Below are positions 35,057 to 44,000 of a DNA stretch of 64,000 nt, piece after piece. The DNA lies in the NCBI GenBank assembly GCA_030425705.1, contig JAUHZU010000011.1, forward strand, positions 1 to 64,000. Reading direction: 5' to 3'. Under the pieces are notes generated by a model, which made no database searches, was not told the DNA's origin, and was given only the letters and a program-made list of their open reading frames with translations. The DNA comes from Phycisphaerae bacterium (GTDB lineage: Bacteria; Planctomycetota; Phycisphaerae; Phycisphaerales; Phycisphaeraceae). The translations under genes and the position numbers were made by a program. Position 1 is the stretch's first letter; the number at the start of each line of letters is the position of its first letter.

Positions 35057-35868
35057 CACCAGCCCCAGACCTGGTCCCAGGCCTGCATCCATGTGTCCGC
35101 CCGGCTCGCGACCTTCAGCGGCTCGACCACCTCGACGCCCGGCCGGCCACGGAAGTGGGGCACCTTGTCGACCGTGTCCACCTCGATCGTGATCGTCACC
35201 GGGTCGGCGGGGACATAGGGCTTGACCTTCGACAGGTCGGCGAGCGAGGCCTTCGCGCCGTCCTCGATCATCTGCCGTGCCCGCACCGGCGGGATGTTCC
35301 GGGCCGAGTACCGCGACAGCCCGCGCTTGACGCTGACGGTGGTCAGCCCGGGCCCGAGCAGGGCGGTCGACTCGCGGGCGGTCGCCTCGTCGCCGGTGAC
35401 TAGGACGCACGGCACGCCGTAGTGCCCGCACAGCGCCGCGTTGATGCCGACCTCGCCGACCAGGTCGTCGTTGAACCAGAGGTTCCGCCAGCGGGTCGTC
35501 GAGATGGTGTGGCACATGACCCCGTCGGGCGTGCCGGCCCGGGCGTGCATCCCGACCAGCAGGCACGCGTCGCAGCCGTCTTCGAGCAGCTCGGTGTAGC
35601 GCGACCAGGGGTGGTGCGCGACCCAGTCGCAGCCGGGGTCCAGGAGCTCGGGGTCCAGCGAGTTGAAGCTGCGGTCGCCGCCCGCGCCGTGGCAGTCGAC
35701 GACGACGACCTCCGTCGCCCCCGCCGCGCGTGCCCCGCGGACCGCGGCGTTGATCTCCTCGGTGTACAGCCGACGCCCCTCGGCATACCCCGCGCCGTCC
35801 GCGTCCACCTGCGACCAGGTCACGATCCCGCTGACGCCTTCCATGTCGGACATGATGAGGATTTTCAT
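35056..35868 (-). CDS. dppA: M55-family D-aminopeptidase (DppA-like)
   Basis: A 270-residue zinc peptidase. The N-terminus MKILIMSDMEGVSGI contains the D-x-E-G metal ligands. Other conserved elements are VVVVDCHGAGGDRSFN, DACLLVGMHARAG, and LVTGDEATARES. Family members release N-terminal D-amino acids from peptides such as D-Ala-D-Ala, useful for peptidoglycan-derived or foreign peptides. The start at 35868 has AGGAG 9 nt upstream. Coupled to the DUF2103 gene. Confidence 0.85.
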   Translation of the reverse strand: MKILIMSDMEGVSGIVTWSQVDADGAGYAEGRRLYTEEINAAVRGARAAGATEVVVVDCHGAGGDRSFNSLDPELLDPGCDWVAHHPWSRYTELLEDGCDACLLVGMHARAGTPDGVMCHTISTTRWRNLWFNDDLVGEVGINAALCGHYGVPCVLVTGDEATARESTALLGPGLTTVSVKRGLSRYSARNIPPVRARQMIEDGAKASLADLSKVKPYVPADPVTITIEVDTVDKVPHFRGRPGVEVVEPLKVASRADTWMQAWDQVWGW

Positions 35869-35989
35869 GCACAACTCTCCTAAGGGTAGACAGATCGTAC
35901 AACAAACCATAAGCACTTTGATTGCTCAATGGCTAGAAGGATAAGCGATGACTGCACCCGCCTCTGAGGTCGATATTGAATCTCGCCGA

Positions 35990-36829
35990 TCAGTCATCTT
36001 CACCACGAAACACACCACCGCGAATACGCTGAATGAGCGCGCAGGTTGTCGGCTCGGGGGCTTGCCCGGCTTCGATTTCCCTGGCATTGTGAAAGGATAC
36101 AAGGTCTTGCCAGGCACTTTGGTATCTGACCGGAAGACCCGCCGGGATCTCGATGGCATCAATTGAGAGTGACTGGACGGGGATGAGTAGAGCCATCGCC
36201 CAACGATACTCCGCGGGGTCGTAATCGAAGTACATCTCAGACTTGTCTAACACGGAGAGAACATACTCTGCAGCAAACTCGTTGTGCATCCGCAATCCAC
36301 CATAGACTTCGCGGTCAGTAAAAACGACTTTGAGTTCCGGAAACTCGCTGGATGCAATGACGCGAAGCAGGTCGTTGATTGTTTTTCCATCATGTAGCGT
36401 AAAACCGACGAACCCGAAGCCTCTTGCCCAATCTTCTCCCTCAAGATCACCAACCGACCAAAGCGCCTGGTAATCGTCTCCAAAGCTGTAAGTTTCGAAG
36501 GACCGAGACTCATCGTTGTCGGCCACCATTTGATGGTAGATCAAATGATCCTGAAACGAGATAATGCTATAGCTGGATTGCTTAGGGGAATCGCCCTTGA
36601 AGGTGAAAGCCATATCAGCTTCGATGTAGTAGTACACGGTTTCCGTTGCCTGCCACGGTGGAACCGCTGGGGCACTCCCTAGGTAAAACCGTGCCATATC
36701 GCCGGCTTGCTCGCAAGTCATGTCTGGCAGGCCATGCCTGTCGATCACGGATTGTTTCGTGATGCTCGTAGAGCACGCGCAAAGAAAGACGCAGCACGCC
36801 ACGCATGCGAGTCTGATGGAATCAGCCAT
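35990..36829 (-). CDS. Hypothetical lipoprotein, AT-rich
   Basis: A 279-residue unrecognised protein. The N-terminus (SIRLACVACCVFLCACST) ends in a lipobox-like CAC, predicting a lipid-anchored envelope protein. The rest is mixed alpha/beta with many Tyr and Asp/Glu residues (VYYYIEADMAF, MYFDYDPAEYRW). Base composition is near 50% GC, well below the neighbours, and codon choice is correspondingly atypical, as is the gap before dppA (35869-35989). This suggests foreign origin. It is 20 bp from the accD stop, on the same strand. Confidence 0.62.
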   Translation of the reverse strand: MADSIRLACVACCVFLCACSTSITKQSVIDRHGLPDMTCEQAGDMARFYLGSAPAVPPWQATETVYYYIEADMAFTFKGDSPKQSSYSIISFQDHLIYHQMVADNDESRSFETYSFGDDYQALWSVGDLEGEDWARGFGFVGFTLHDGKTINDLLRVIASSEFPELKVVFTDREVYGGLRMHNEFAAEYVLSVLDKSEMYFDYDPAEYRWAMALLIPVQSLSIDAIEIPAGLPVRYQSAWQDLVSFHNAREIEAGQAPEPTTCALIQRIRGGVFRGEDD

Positions 36830-36849
36830 GGTAGCTTCCCGGTGTGGTG

Positions 36850-37725
36850 TTACTTCCCCGCGTAGTCGATCAGCCGGGCGATCTCGTTGCGGAGGTCTTT
36901 GCGGTGGACGACGCGGTCAACGAAGCCCTTTTCCTGAAGGAACTCCGCGCGCTGGAAGCCGTCGGGCAGTTCCTGGCGGACGGTGTTGGCGATCACGCGG
37001 GGGCCGGCGAAGCCGATGAGGGCCTTGGGCTCGGCCAGAATGAGGTCGCCGAGCATCGCGAACGACGCGGTGACCCCGCCGGTCGTCGGGTCGGTGAGGA
37101 CGGAGATGAACAGCCCCCCGGCGTCGTCGAGGCGCGCGAGCGCGGCCGAGGTCTTGGCCATCTGCGCCAGCGAGAGGGAGGACTCCTGCATGCGCGCGCC
37201 CCCGGACGCGCTGACGACGATGACCGGCCGGTCTTCCTTGGTGCCCAGCTCGATCGCGCGGGTGATCTTCTCGCCGACGACCGAGCCCATCGACGCCATC
37301 ATGAACCGCGTGTCCATCACCGCGAGCACGACGCCGCGGGCCTTGATGAACGCCCGGCCGGCGTGGAGCGCGTCCTTGTGGCCGGTCTTCTTCTGCTCCT
37401 TGACGATGCGGTCCTTGTAGGGCACGCGGTCGACAAAGCCCAGCGTGTCCGTCGGCCCGAGGTCTTCCCACAGCGGTTCGAAGCTGCCGGGGTCGACGAG
37501 CTGGTCGATGCGGTCCTCCGCGTGGATGCGGTAGTGGTGCTCGCACTCGGGGCAGACGTGCAGGTTCTGCTCGACGGCCTTCTTGTAGAGCATCGCCTCG
37601 CAGGACGGGCAACGCATCCAGAGCCCTTCGGGCACGGCCTGCTTCTTCTCGGGCGGGGTCTGCCAGTTCGCGGGGCCGTTGATCGGCCGCGTCGCGGGGC
37701 TCGGTGTGGTTTTGGCGTCGGTCAA
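36850..37725 (-). CDS. accD: Acetyl-CoA carboxylase carboxyltransferase subunit beta
   Basis: A 291-residue subunit that, with AccA, transfers carboxyl from biotin to acetyl-CoA in fatty acid synthesis. The N-terminal zinc ribbon is CPSC...CPEC. The crotonase-like core includes VSASGGARMQESSLSL, LTDPTTGGVTASFAMLGDLI and GFAGPRVIANTVRQELP. I place the start at a TTG (37725) with GGAG 7 nt upstream. The in-frame ATG at 37830 lies upstream of a TATAAT box (37810-37815, minus strand), which would then be inside the gene; the ATG at 37617 would leave almost nothing before the zinc ribbon. Confidence 0.9.
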   Translation of the reverse strand: MTDAKTTPSPATRPINGPANWQTPPEKKQAVPEGLWMRCPSCEAMLYKKAVEQNLHVCPECEHHYRIHAEDRIDQLVDPGSFEPLWEDLGPTDTLGFVDRVPYKDRIVKEQKKTGHKDALHAGRAFIKARGVVLAVMDTRFMMASMGSVVGEKITRAIELGTKEDRPVIVVSASGGARMQESSLSLAQMAKTSAALARLDDAGGLFISVLTDPTTGGVTASFAMLGDLILAEPKALIGFAGPRVIANTVRQELPDGFQRAEFLQEKGFVDRVVHRKDLRNEIARLIDYAGK

Positions 37726-37809
37726 GGGGGTGCTCCGTGTCGTCTGACGCAGCCGGGGGCGCGTGGCGTGCAGCCCGGCGGCTGTTTCGGATATCGTCAC
37801 GCAGGACGG

Positions 37810-37815
37810 ATTATA
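37810..37815 (-). promoter_or_regulatory. TATAAT -10 box for accD
   Basis: Read on the minus strand, TTGGC is followed by TATAAT. It lies about 85 bp before the proposed TTG start of accD and inside the longer in-frame reading from 37830. No good -35 is present. Confidence 0.4.
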
Positions 37816-37841
37816 GCCAACCCCGGCCAAGGGAGCGACGG

Positions 37842-38690
37842 ATGCGGGTCACGCGGTTCGAGGACGAAAACGGGCAAGTGCTTTACGGGCAAGACCTTGG
37901 AGGCGGCAGGGCGGACGTCTTGGACGGGACGCCGCTGTCGGCCTTCCCCGCATTGCCCCGACCGACGGGGCGGGTGGTCACCATCGCGCGTCGGCTGTCG
38001 CCGGTGGACCCGCCGAACCTCTTCGGCATCGGGCTAAACTACCGGGCCCACGCCGCGGAAACGGGGGCGGCGGTGCCCGAGCGCCCGGTCGTGTTCATGA
38101 AGCCCACTAGCAGCGTGCAGCACCCCGGCGGACCGGTGGTCGTGCCCGGCTGCGAGTTCGACGGGCCGGAGACGGATCAGGAAGCGGAACTGGCGGTCGT
38201 GATCGGCAAGGCGGCGCGCAACGTCAGCGCGGCGGACGCATTGGACCATGTGCTGGGCTACACGGGCGCGAACGATGTCAGTGCGCGTTGGTGGCAGAAG
38301 AAAGGCAGCGGCGGGCAGTTCATCCGCGGCAAGGGGTTCGACACCTTCTGCCCGCTGGGCCCGGTGCTGGTGACGCCGGCCCGCGCGGGCGAGGCAGAAA
38401 ACGACGGCACGATCGCCGACCCGCAGCGGCTGCGCATCGTCGGCAAAGTGGACGGCCAGACACTGCAGGACGGCAGCACCTCGGACATGATCTTCACGGT
38501 CGCGCAGCTCATCGCGCACCTCAGCCGGGACACCACGCTCCTGCCGGGCACGGTGATCCTGACCGGGACGCCCGCGGGGGTCGGCGTCGCACGCGACCCG
38601 CAGGTCTGGCTCCGCCCCGGCGGGACGGCGCACGTCGAGATCGAGGGCATCGGCGTCCTGAGCAACCCTGTTGTCGCCGCGGAACCGTAA
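37842..38690 (+). CDS. Fumarylacetoacetate-hydrolase-family protein
   Basis: A 282-residue FAH-fold enzyme. Metal-binding and catalytic motifs: FGIGLNYRAHAAETG, FMKPTSSVQHPGGP, DQEAELAVVIGKAARNV, GYTGANDVSAR, GKGFDTFCPLGPVL, and VILTGTPAGVGV. Members cleave C-C bonds or hydrate/decarboxylate 2-oxo-acids from aromatic or sugar-acid breakdown; substrate unknown. The start at 37842 has GGGAG about 6 nt upstream. Divergent from accD. Confidence 0.88.
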   Translation: MRVTRFEDENGQVLYGQDLGGGRADVLDGTPLSAFPALPRPTGRVVTIARRLSPVDPPNLFGIGLNYRAHAAETGAAVPERPVVFMKPTSSVQHPGGPVVVPGCEFDGPETDQEAELAVVIGKAARNVSAADALDHVLGYTGANDVSARWWQKKGSGGQFIRGKGFDTFCPLGPVLVTPARAGEAENDGTIADPQRLRIVGKVDGQTLQDGSTSDMIFTVAQLIAHLSRDTTLLPGTVILTGTPAGVGVARDPQVWLRPGGTAHVEIEGIGVLSNPVVAAEP

Positions 38691-38707
38691 ACAGTATGCC
38701 GTGTGTT

Positions 38708-38777
38708 TAGCCGCGGCGTCACACGCGGCGGGGCTTGCGTGCGCCGGTGCAAACCGCCGCGTGTGACGCGGGGGCTA
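38708..38777. repeat. Family B palindromic repeat, inward pair
   Basis: Two 24-nt cores in inverted orientation, 38708-38731 and 38754-38777, separated by 22 nt. Each differs from the consensus core at one position and keeps the invariant GCGTCACACGCGG. Here the TAG ends point outward, the reverse of the arrangement at 14308-14402. The pair fills the gap between the FAH gene and the convergent membrane-protein gene. Confidence 0.9.
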
Positions 38778-38805
38778 TCCCAATGCGCTTGGGCTTGTGT
38801 AGTGT

Positions 38806-39153
38806 CTACATGCCCAGCGCGCGGGTAAAGATATCCGCGGTGTCATACACCCAGCGCAGGCACCCCCCCGGGCCGAAGAGCAGGCAGGCCTGGAGCGTCG
38901 GCAGCGCGAGCAGGCACAGCAGCAACGCGACCGCCGACCGCGTTCGGCCGACGACCAGGAACGTCAGGATGCCCGCGATCTCGGGCAGGTGGTACTGGTG
39001 GGCCAGCACGCCCCGGCTGTTGTCGGGGATCATCACCAGGCACAGCGCGAGCACGAGCACCCCGCCGAAGAACCCGACGAACGGCCAGGGGCTGATCATC
39101 GGCTGGGGGTGCTTGGGCTTGTGCTTCTCGGCGCGGGCGGTTGCGAACAGCAT
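38806..39153 (-). CDS. Small membrane protein, unknown
   Basis: A 115-residue protein with a short charged cytoplasmic start (ATARAEKHKPKHPQP) and three hydrophobic segments (WPFVGFFGGVLVLALCLVMI, IAGILTFLVVG, VALLLCLLALPTLQACLLF). A C-terminal pair of cysteines (LQACLLFGPGGCLRW) is notable. GGAGAG stands 7 nt before the ATG at 39153. It follows the FimT-like pseudopilin gene on the same strand by 73 bp, so it may belong to the pilin locus. Family not recognised. Confidence 0.6.
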   Translation of the reverse strand: MLFATARAEKHKPKHPQPMISPWPFVGFFGGVLVLALCLVMIPDNSRGVLAHQYHLPEIAGILTFLVVGRTRSAVALLLCLLALPTLQACLLFGPGGCLRWVYDTADIFTRALGM

Positions 39154-39226
39154 GCGGTCTCTCCACGCCTCCGTGGTGTCCTCCGTCTGTGTCCTGGCCC
39201 TGGGTTGTTGTCGCTGGGTCGGCGGG

Positions 39227-39751
39227 CTACTGCAGGTCGCCGATGGTGACTTCGCCGGTCGGCGCGTCGAGGGTGAGGGTGATCGTCGCTCCTCCGGACG
39301 CGAGGGTGATCGTCGCGTCGGTCGCCTGGTCGAGTTGGCCGTAGATCCCAAAGCCCAACTGGTCGTCGCCGCCCACCGCGATGGACTGGAACGTGACGCC
39401 GCTGAGCTGGGCTGTGTCGGTCGTGCCGAAGCGGACGGTGTAGTCGCCGCCGCCGGCGGGGTGGGCGATAGGGGTCTCGGGGTCGGAGCTTGCCGCGACG
39501 TGGTACGCGTGCGCGGTCGTATCAAACACGATGAGGCGCGGGTCCTCGCCATGGGCGACGGCCTCGGCACGGCAGGCGTCGAGGTCCGCGGCGAGCAGCG
39601 ACGCGGCGGCGCGGAGCTTGGCGTCGTGGTTCGGCCGGAGCATGGGCATGACCATCGCGCCGGCGATCCCCAGGATGGTGACCGTGATCATCATCTCGAC
39701 CAGCGAGAAGCCGGCCGAGCGTCGCGGGGCGGGCGGAGCGGTCCACGTCAT
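39227..39751 (-). CDS. GspH/FimT-type pseudopilin
   Basis: A 174-residue minor pilin. The prepilin leader ends at G before FSLVEMMITVTILGIAGAMVM, the type III signal with the +5 glutamate, so PilD-type peptidase would cut there. A globular beta domain follows with alternating Thr/Gly-rich strands, typical of GspH/FimT. It is divergent from the three plus-strand minor-pilin genes, with 113 bp between starts. The start at 39751 is chosen because the leader PPAPRRSAG has normal length. Confidence 0.85.
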   Translation of the reverse strand: MTWTAPPAPRRSAGFSLVEMMITVTILGIAGAMVMPMLRPNHDAKLRAAASLLAADLDACRAEAVAHGEDPRLIVFDTTAHAYHVAASSDPETPIAHPAGGGDYTVRFGTTDTAQLSGVTFQSIAVGGDDQLGFGIYGQLDQATDATITLASGGATITLTLDAPTGEVTIGDLQ

Positions 39752-39864
39752 AGTGCTGTTATCGAAGCGAACGGTGGACCGCTTGAGGGGCCGGGCGGCC
39801 CGCATCTGTAGAAGGGCCCTGGGGGCCGCTTAACCCCCGTCCCGATGCCGCCGATGACCTCTGT

Positions 39865-40401
39865 ATGGAAAAAGCCGCGCCAAAGGTGCGTAAGAGACGA
39901 TCCCCCGGTGGGTTCACCTTGCTCGAGGTATTGATCGCGTCGGCGATCCTGTCGTTCGCGACGCTCGGGCTGGTGCAGGCGGTCTCGTCCGGCCAATCGC
40001 AGACACTCGACGCCCTCCGCCGGGCCCGCGCGACCGCTCTGGCGGACGCCATGCTCGAAGAGGTGCTGTCCAAGCCCGACGCGGACCCCGAAGGCGCGAC
40101 CGGCTTCGGGCCGGACACCGGCGAAGTCACCCGCGCGGCGTTCGACAACCGCGACGACTACCACGGCTACACCCAGGCCGCCGGCGAACTGACCGGGCCC
40201 GACGGCACCGCCTACCCCACGCCGTACCAGCGGTTCGAGGTCGGCGTCACCGTCGCCACCGAGACGATGGACATCGCCGCGCTGGGTGGGGAGCAGGCGG
40301 GACTACGCATCACCGTGACCGTCACCGAGCCGGGCACGACTCCGGGCTCAGGCGATGGCCGGACCTGGACGGTGACACGCTTCGTGCCGGAGAGCGAGTA
40401 G
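39865..40401 (+). CDS. PilV/GspI-type minor pilin
   Basis: A 178-residue prepilin with basic leader MEKAAPKVRKRRSPGG and cleavage before FTLLEVLIASAILSFATLGLVQ. A coiled stem (ALRRARATALADAMLEEVL) and small C-terminal beta domain follow. The LADAMLEEVL segment is characteristic of GspI/PilV-like proteins. First gene of the plus-strand minor-pilin operon; only 2 bp separate it from the next gene. Confidence 0.87.
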   Translation: MEKAAPKVRKRRSPGGFTLLEVLIASAILSFATLGLVQAVSSGQSQTLDALRRARATALADAMLEEVLSKPDADPEGATGFGPDTGEVTRAAFDNRDDYHGYTQAAGELTGPDGTAYPTPYQRFEVGVTVATETMDIAALGGEQAGLRITVTVTEPGTTPGSGDGRTWTVTRFVPESE

Positions 40402-40403
40402 CC

Positions 40404-41033
40404 ATGACCGCATTGCACCGACACACAACGATGCCGCGCCGCCGGGCTCGCGCTCGGAGGCAGCGCGGCCTGACGCTGATCGAGCTGCTGCTCGCGCTGA
40501 GCGGGACGGCGCTGATCGGCTCGGCGATCGTATCGATGCTGTTCGCCGTGTCCTACGGCACGAAGGCCGACAAAGACCTGCGCTCGCTCGTTACCAAGCA
40601 GATGACCCTGCGGGCCCGAATCGGTGCCATGATCCGCGAGTCGAGCATGGTCCTTGAGCAGGGCGACGGCTACTTGTTCCTGTGGCAGCATGATGCCGAC
40701 GAGAGCGGCCAGCCCAACCTCGACGAGATCGCGCTGCTCGAGTTTGATGCGGCAGAGCAGACCCTCACCGTGTACCGCGCCCCGGCCTCGCCATCGAGCA
40801 ACCCCGAGTACGACGCGGCGGGTGACTTTGTCTCACAGACCGCCGGCGTGAAAGGCGGGGCCAACTTCCCGGCCGAGCGATGGGCCTCGGGGGTCACGGC
40901 GTTCACGATCTCGCTGGATGACGCCGACGCGCAGTCGGCCCGGCTGGTGAGTTTCCGCCTGACGCTGGCGGCGGGGGAAGAGCGGGATACCGCGATCGGC
41001 GCGGCGGCGCTACGCAACGTGGGGGACGAGTAA
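40404..41033 (+). CDS. PilW/GspJ-type minor pilin
   Basis: A 209-residue prepilin. A long basic leader (RRRARARRQRG) precedes LTLIELLLALSGTALIGSAIV, with cleavage after the glycine. The globular part (DGYLFLWQHDADESGQPNLDEI, then ALLEFDAAEQTLTVYRAP) matches the PilW/GspJ pattern of short strands. Two-bp gaps on both sides show tight operon packing. Confidence 0.85.
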   Translation: MTALHRHTTMPRRRARARRQRGLTLIELLLALSGTALIGSAIVSMLFAVSYGTKADKDLRSLVTKQMTLRARIGAMIRESSMVLEQGDGYLFLWQHDADESGQPNLDEIALLEFDAAEQTLTVYRAPASPSSNPEYDAAGDFVSQTAGVKGGANFPAERWASGVTAFTISLDDADAQSARLVSFRLTLAAGEERDTAIGAAALRNVGDE

Positions 41034-41035
41034 TC

Positions 41036-44000
41036 ATGGCTGGCGAGACACCCCTGGACCCAGCACGGCGTGCATACCGCTCCTCCCGCCGACACACCGG
41101 CGCCGCGATGCTGCTGGTCGTGATCGCGTTGGCGGTCGCGGCGATCCTGTCGCTGACGTTCCTGCGCAGCAGCGGCCCGACGATGGCGATCGCCAGCAAC
41201 AACGACCGCAAGGCTCGGGCCCGCGCGATCGCGGAGTCGGGGCTCTCCATGGCGGTCAAGCACGTCCAGTCGTCCGCGGACTGGCGCACCGAGCACACCT
41301 CCGGCCAGTGGATGGCGGACATCCCTATCGACGGCGGGACGATCGCGGTCTACGGCGTAGACGAGGACGGCGACCTGACCGACGACAACACCGACCCGGT
41401 CCTGCTCTCGGTCGTCGCCACCTTCGAGGGGGTCACCCACCGCGTATCCGCGCGCGTGACCGCCGCGACCGGCGAATCGAAGAACCTGCTGCTGATCGCT
41501 GGCAACGGCAACTCCCCCTCTGCGACCGACCGAGAGAAGCGCGACCTGTTCGAATCCTGGGGCTACACGGTCACGGTGCTGGATGATCGCGCATCACAAT
41601 CGGCCTATGACGCCGCCTTAGTTGGCCAGAATGTGGTTTACGTGTCGGAGGAAGTCAGTTCAGGGAACGTCAACTCGAAGCTGCGGTCCACGTCGGTTGG
41701 GGTGGTGAATGATGAGCCCTTCCTGCACGACGACTTCCGCGTCTCGACCGGCCATGCAAGGCGGGACAATCGTACGACATCGATCGATATTGGCGACAAC
41801 AGCCACTACATCACCAGCGTGTTTTCTGTCGGGGTCCTGGAGATCTACACGTCCTCTGACCGTATCCGGAGCAACAGCTACACGCAGTGTGCCGGGGCCC
41901 AGACCCTCGGCGATGCCCCGGGCGGCTCGACCGAGCCGGTGCTGACGGCGGTGGAGACCGGGGCGGCACTGACCAGTGGTACCGCGGCGGGGCGGCGGGT
42001 GATGTTCCCGGCCGGTGATGGGTTCCGTGTCACCAACCTGACCGAGGACGGACTGACCCTGCTTCAGCGCGCGCTGGAGTGGGCCGCCGCCGGCACAGAC
42101 CCCGATTCCGACGAGCCGGTGCTCGTCGCGCACTACGAGTTCGACCCGGTCATGCTTGAGCCGATCCTCATCGGCCACTGGCGGCTCGACGACACGGCCA
42201 CCGGCACCGGCGGGGCGGTCCGCATCGGCGACGACCTGACCCTGGACAACAACAGCTACATCGACGCCTACAACTCCGACAACGGCGACTACGGCCCGGG
42301 GAACCGACACCTCCATGCGGACATCACCTCCAACACCACCAGCAGCAACAACATCACCATCGATGGTGGGACGGTGTACGCCGATATCCGCGTCGGCAGC
42401 GGGGCGAACCCCAATGATGTCATCCAGTACCAGAGCGGCGGGAGCATCACCGGCTCCGCGTCCGCCCAGTCCGTCAACGCCGAGATTATCAACTACGGCA
42501 CGCCGTCAGGGTTCGGCAATCACACCGGGCACGAAACCTACGATGGCGTAACGACGACATGGTCCTCCGACAAGCACTTCAACAACCTTACGCTGGAAAA
42601 CGGGGCACAAGTCCGTGTGTCCGGCGATGTCAGCGTCCGCGTCTCTGGCAACCTCACCCTCGAGGACGGCGACATCATCCTAAATCCCGGCGCTACGCTC
42701 ACTCTGTGGGTTAACAAGAACATCACGCTCGACAATGGGTCCACGATCAACGACGACACTTCTCGCCCTGGCGACCTCACGATCCTTCAGTACGGCAACA
42801 ACCGGAACCTGACGATCGATGACGGCACGATCGTCGGCGCGGTCCATGTCGCCAGCGACCTGACGATCAACAACGGCTCGGCGATCTACGGCAGCGTCAT
42901 CGCGGGCGACGACATCATCATCAACGACGGCGCGATCCATGCCGACACCGCCACCAACCCGCCCTCCGACGGTAGCTCGCTATCCCCGCCGCTCGCACGG
43001 GACGAGACCGTCCACAACAACGACGGCACGGTCAACGGCGCGCTCGGAGCGCAGGCCGGCCCGATCGGCAACGCCTTCTTCTTCGACGGCGACGACGACT
43101 ACGTCGAGTTCCCCCACCTGCCCGAGTACGCGCTCGACGGCGGGACTTTCGCCTGCTGGTTCAACACCGACACGCTCTCGGGCAGGCAGGGCTTGTTCTC
43201 CAAGGACTCGACCGATTTCGATACCGGCGGGCACTTCTCGGTGTTTGTCGAGAACAGCCGGGTCCGCGTCCGTATGCAGAGCACCTCCGCCAGCTACTGG
43301 GTCGAGTCGGGCACGATCCAGACCAACCGCTGGTACCACATCATGTTCGCCTGGGGGCCCGGCGGCATGGTCCTCTACCTCGACGGCGTCGAGGTCGATA
43401 CCCACCCGTACGTCGGCGGGCTCAGCACCAGCTCCGGCGGCACCGGCAACTTCGAGCCCATCGTGCTCGGCGGCAACGCCTGGCAGAGCGGCAACCTCGT
43501 CGCGACGCCCGTCAAAGACTTCTTCAGCGGCTACCTCGATGACCTGCGCATCTACAGCGAACGCCTTACCGCCGAGCAGGCCATCGACCTCTACAACGGG
43601 CTGGAGCCCAGCCCCCAGGCCTCCAAAGCGATCATCACCGACTCCAGCGGCTTCGGCGACCCGCTCGACCTTGGCGTCGCGGACACCTCACACGTCACCT
43701 GGGCCGACGGCGAGATGACGTTCACCGGCGAGACCATCGCCCAGTCCCTCGAGCCCGCGACCAAGATCACCGACGCCCTCCAGGCGACCGGTGAGTTCAC
43801 GGCCGTCATTCGTTTCACACCCGCCAACCCCGGCACGACCTCGATCCCGTCACGCATCTTCGGCATCGCCTCCTCTTCCGCGCAGCGCAACCTCATGCTC
43901 GGCCAGGACGGCAGCGCCTACACCGCACGACTCCGCACGACCTCCACCGGCAGCAGCGGGACCATCAACCCCGAGTTCGCGTCTGGTGATGTCCTCAGCC

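Noticed and set aside
35948-36166. 72-codon plus-strand frame with AAGGA upstream
   Set aside because: It lies mostly opposite the longer lipoprotein gene at 35990-36829, which has a signal peptide and lipobox; the short frame has no recognisable feature.
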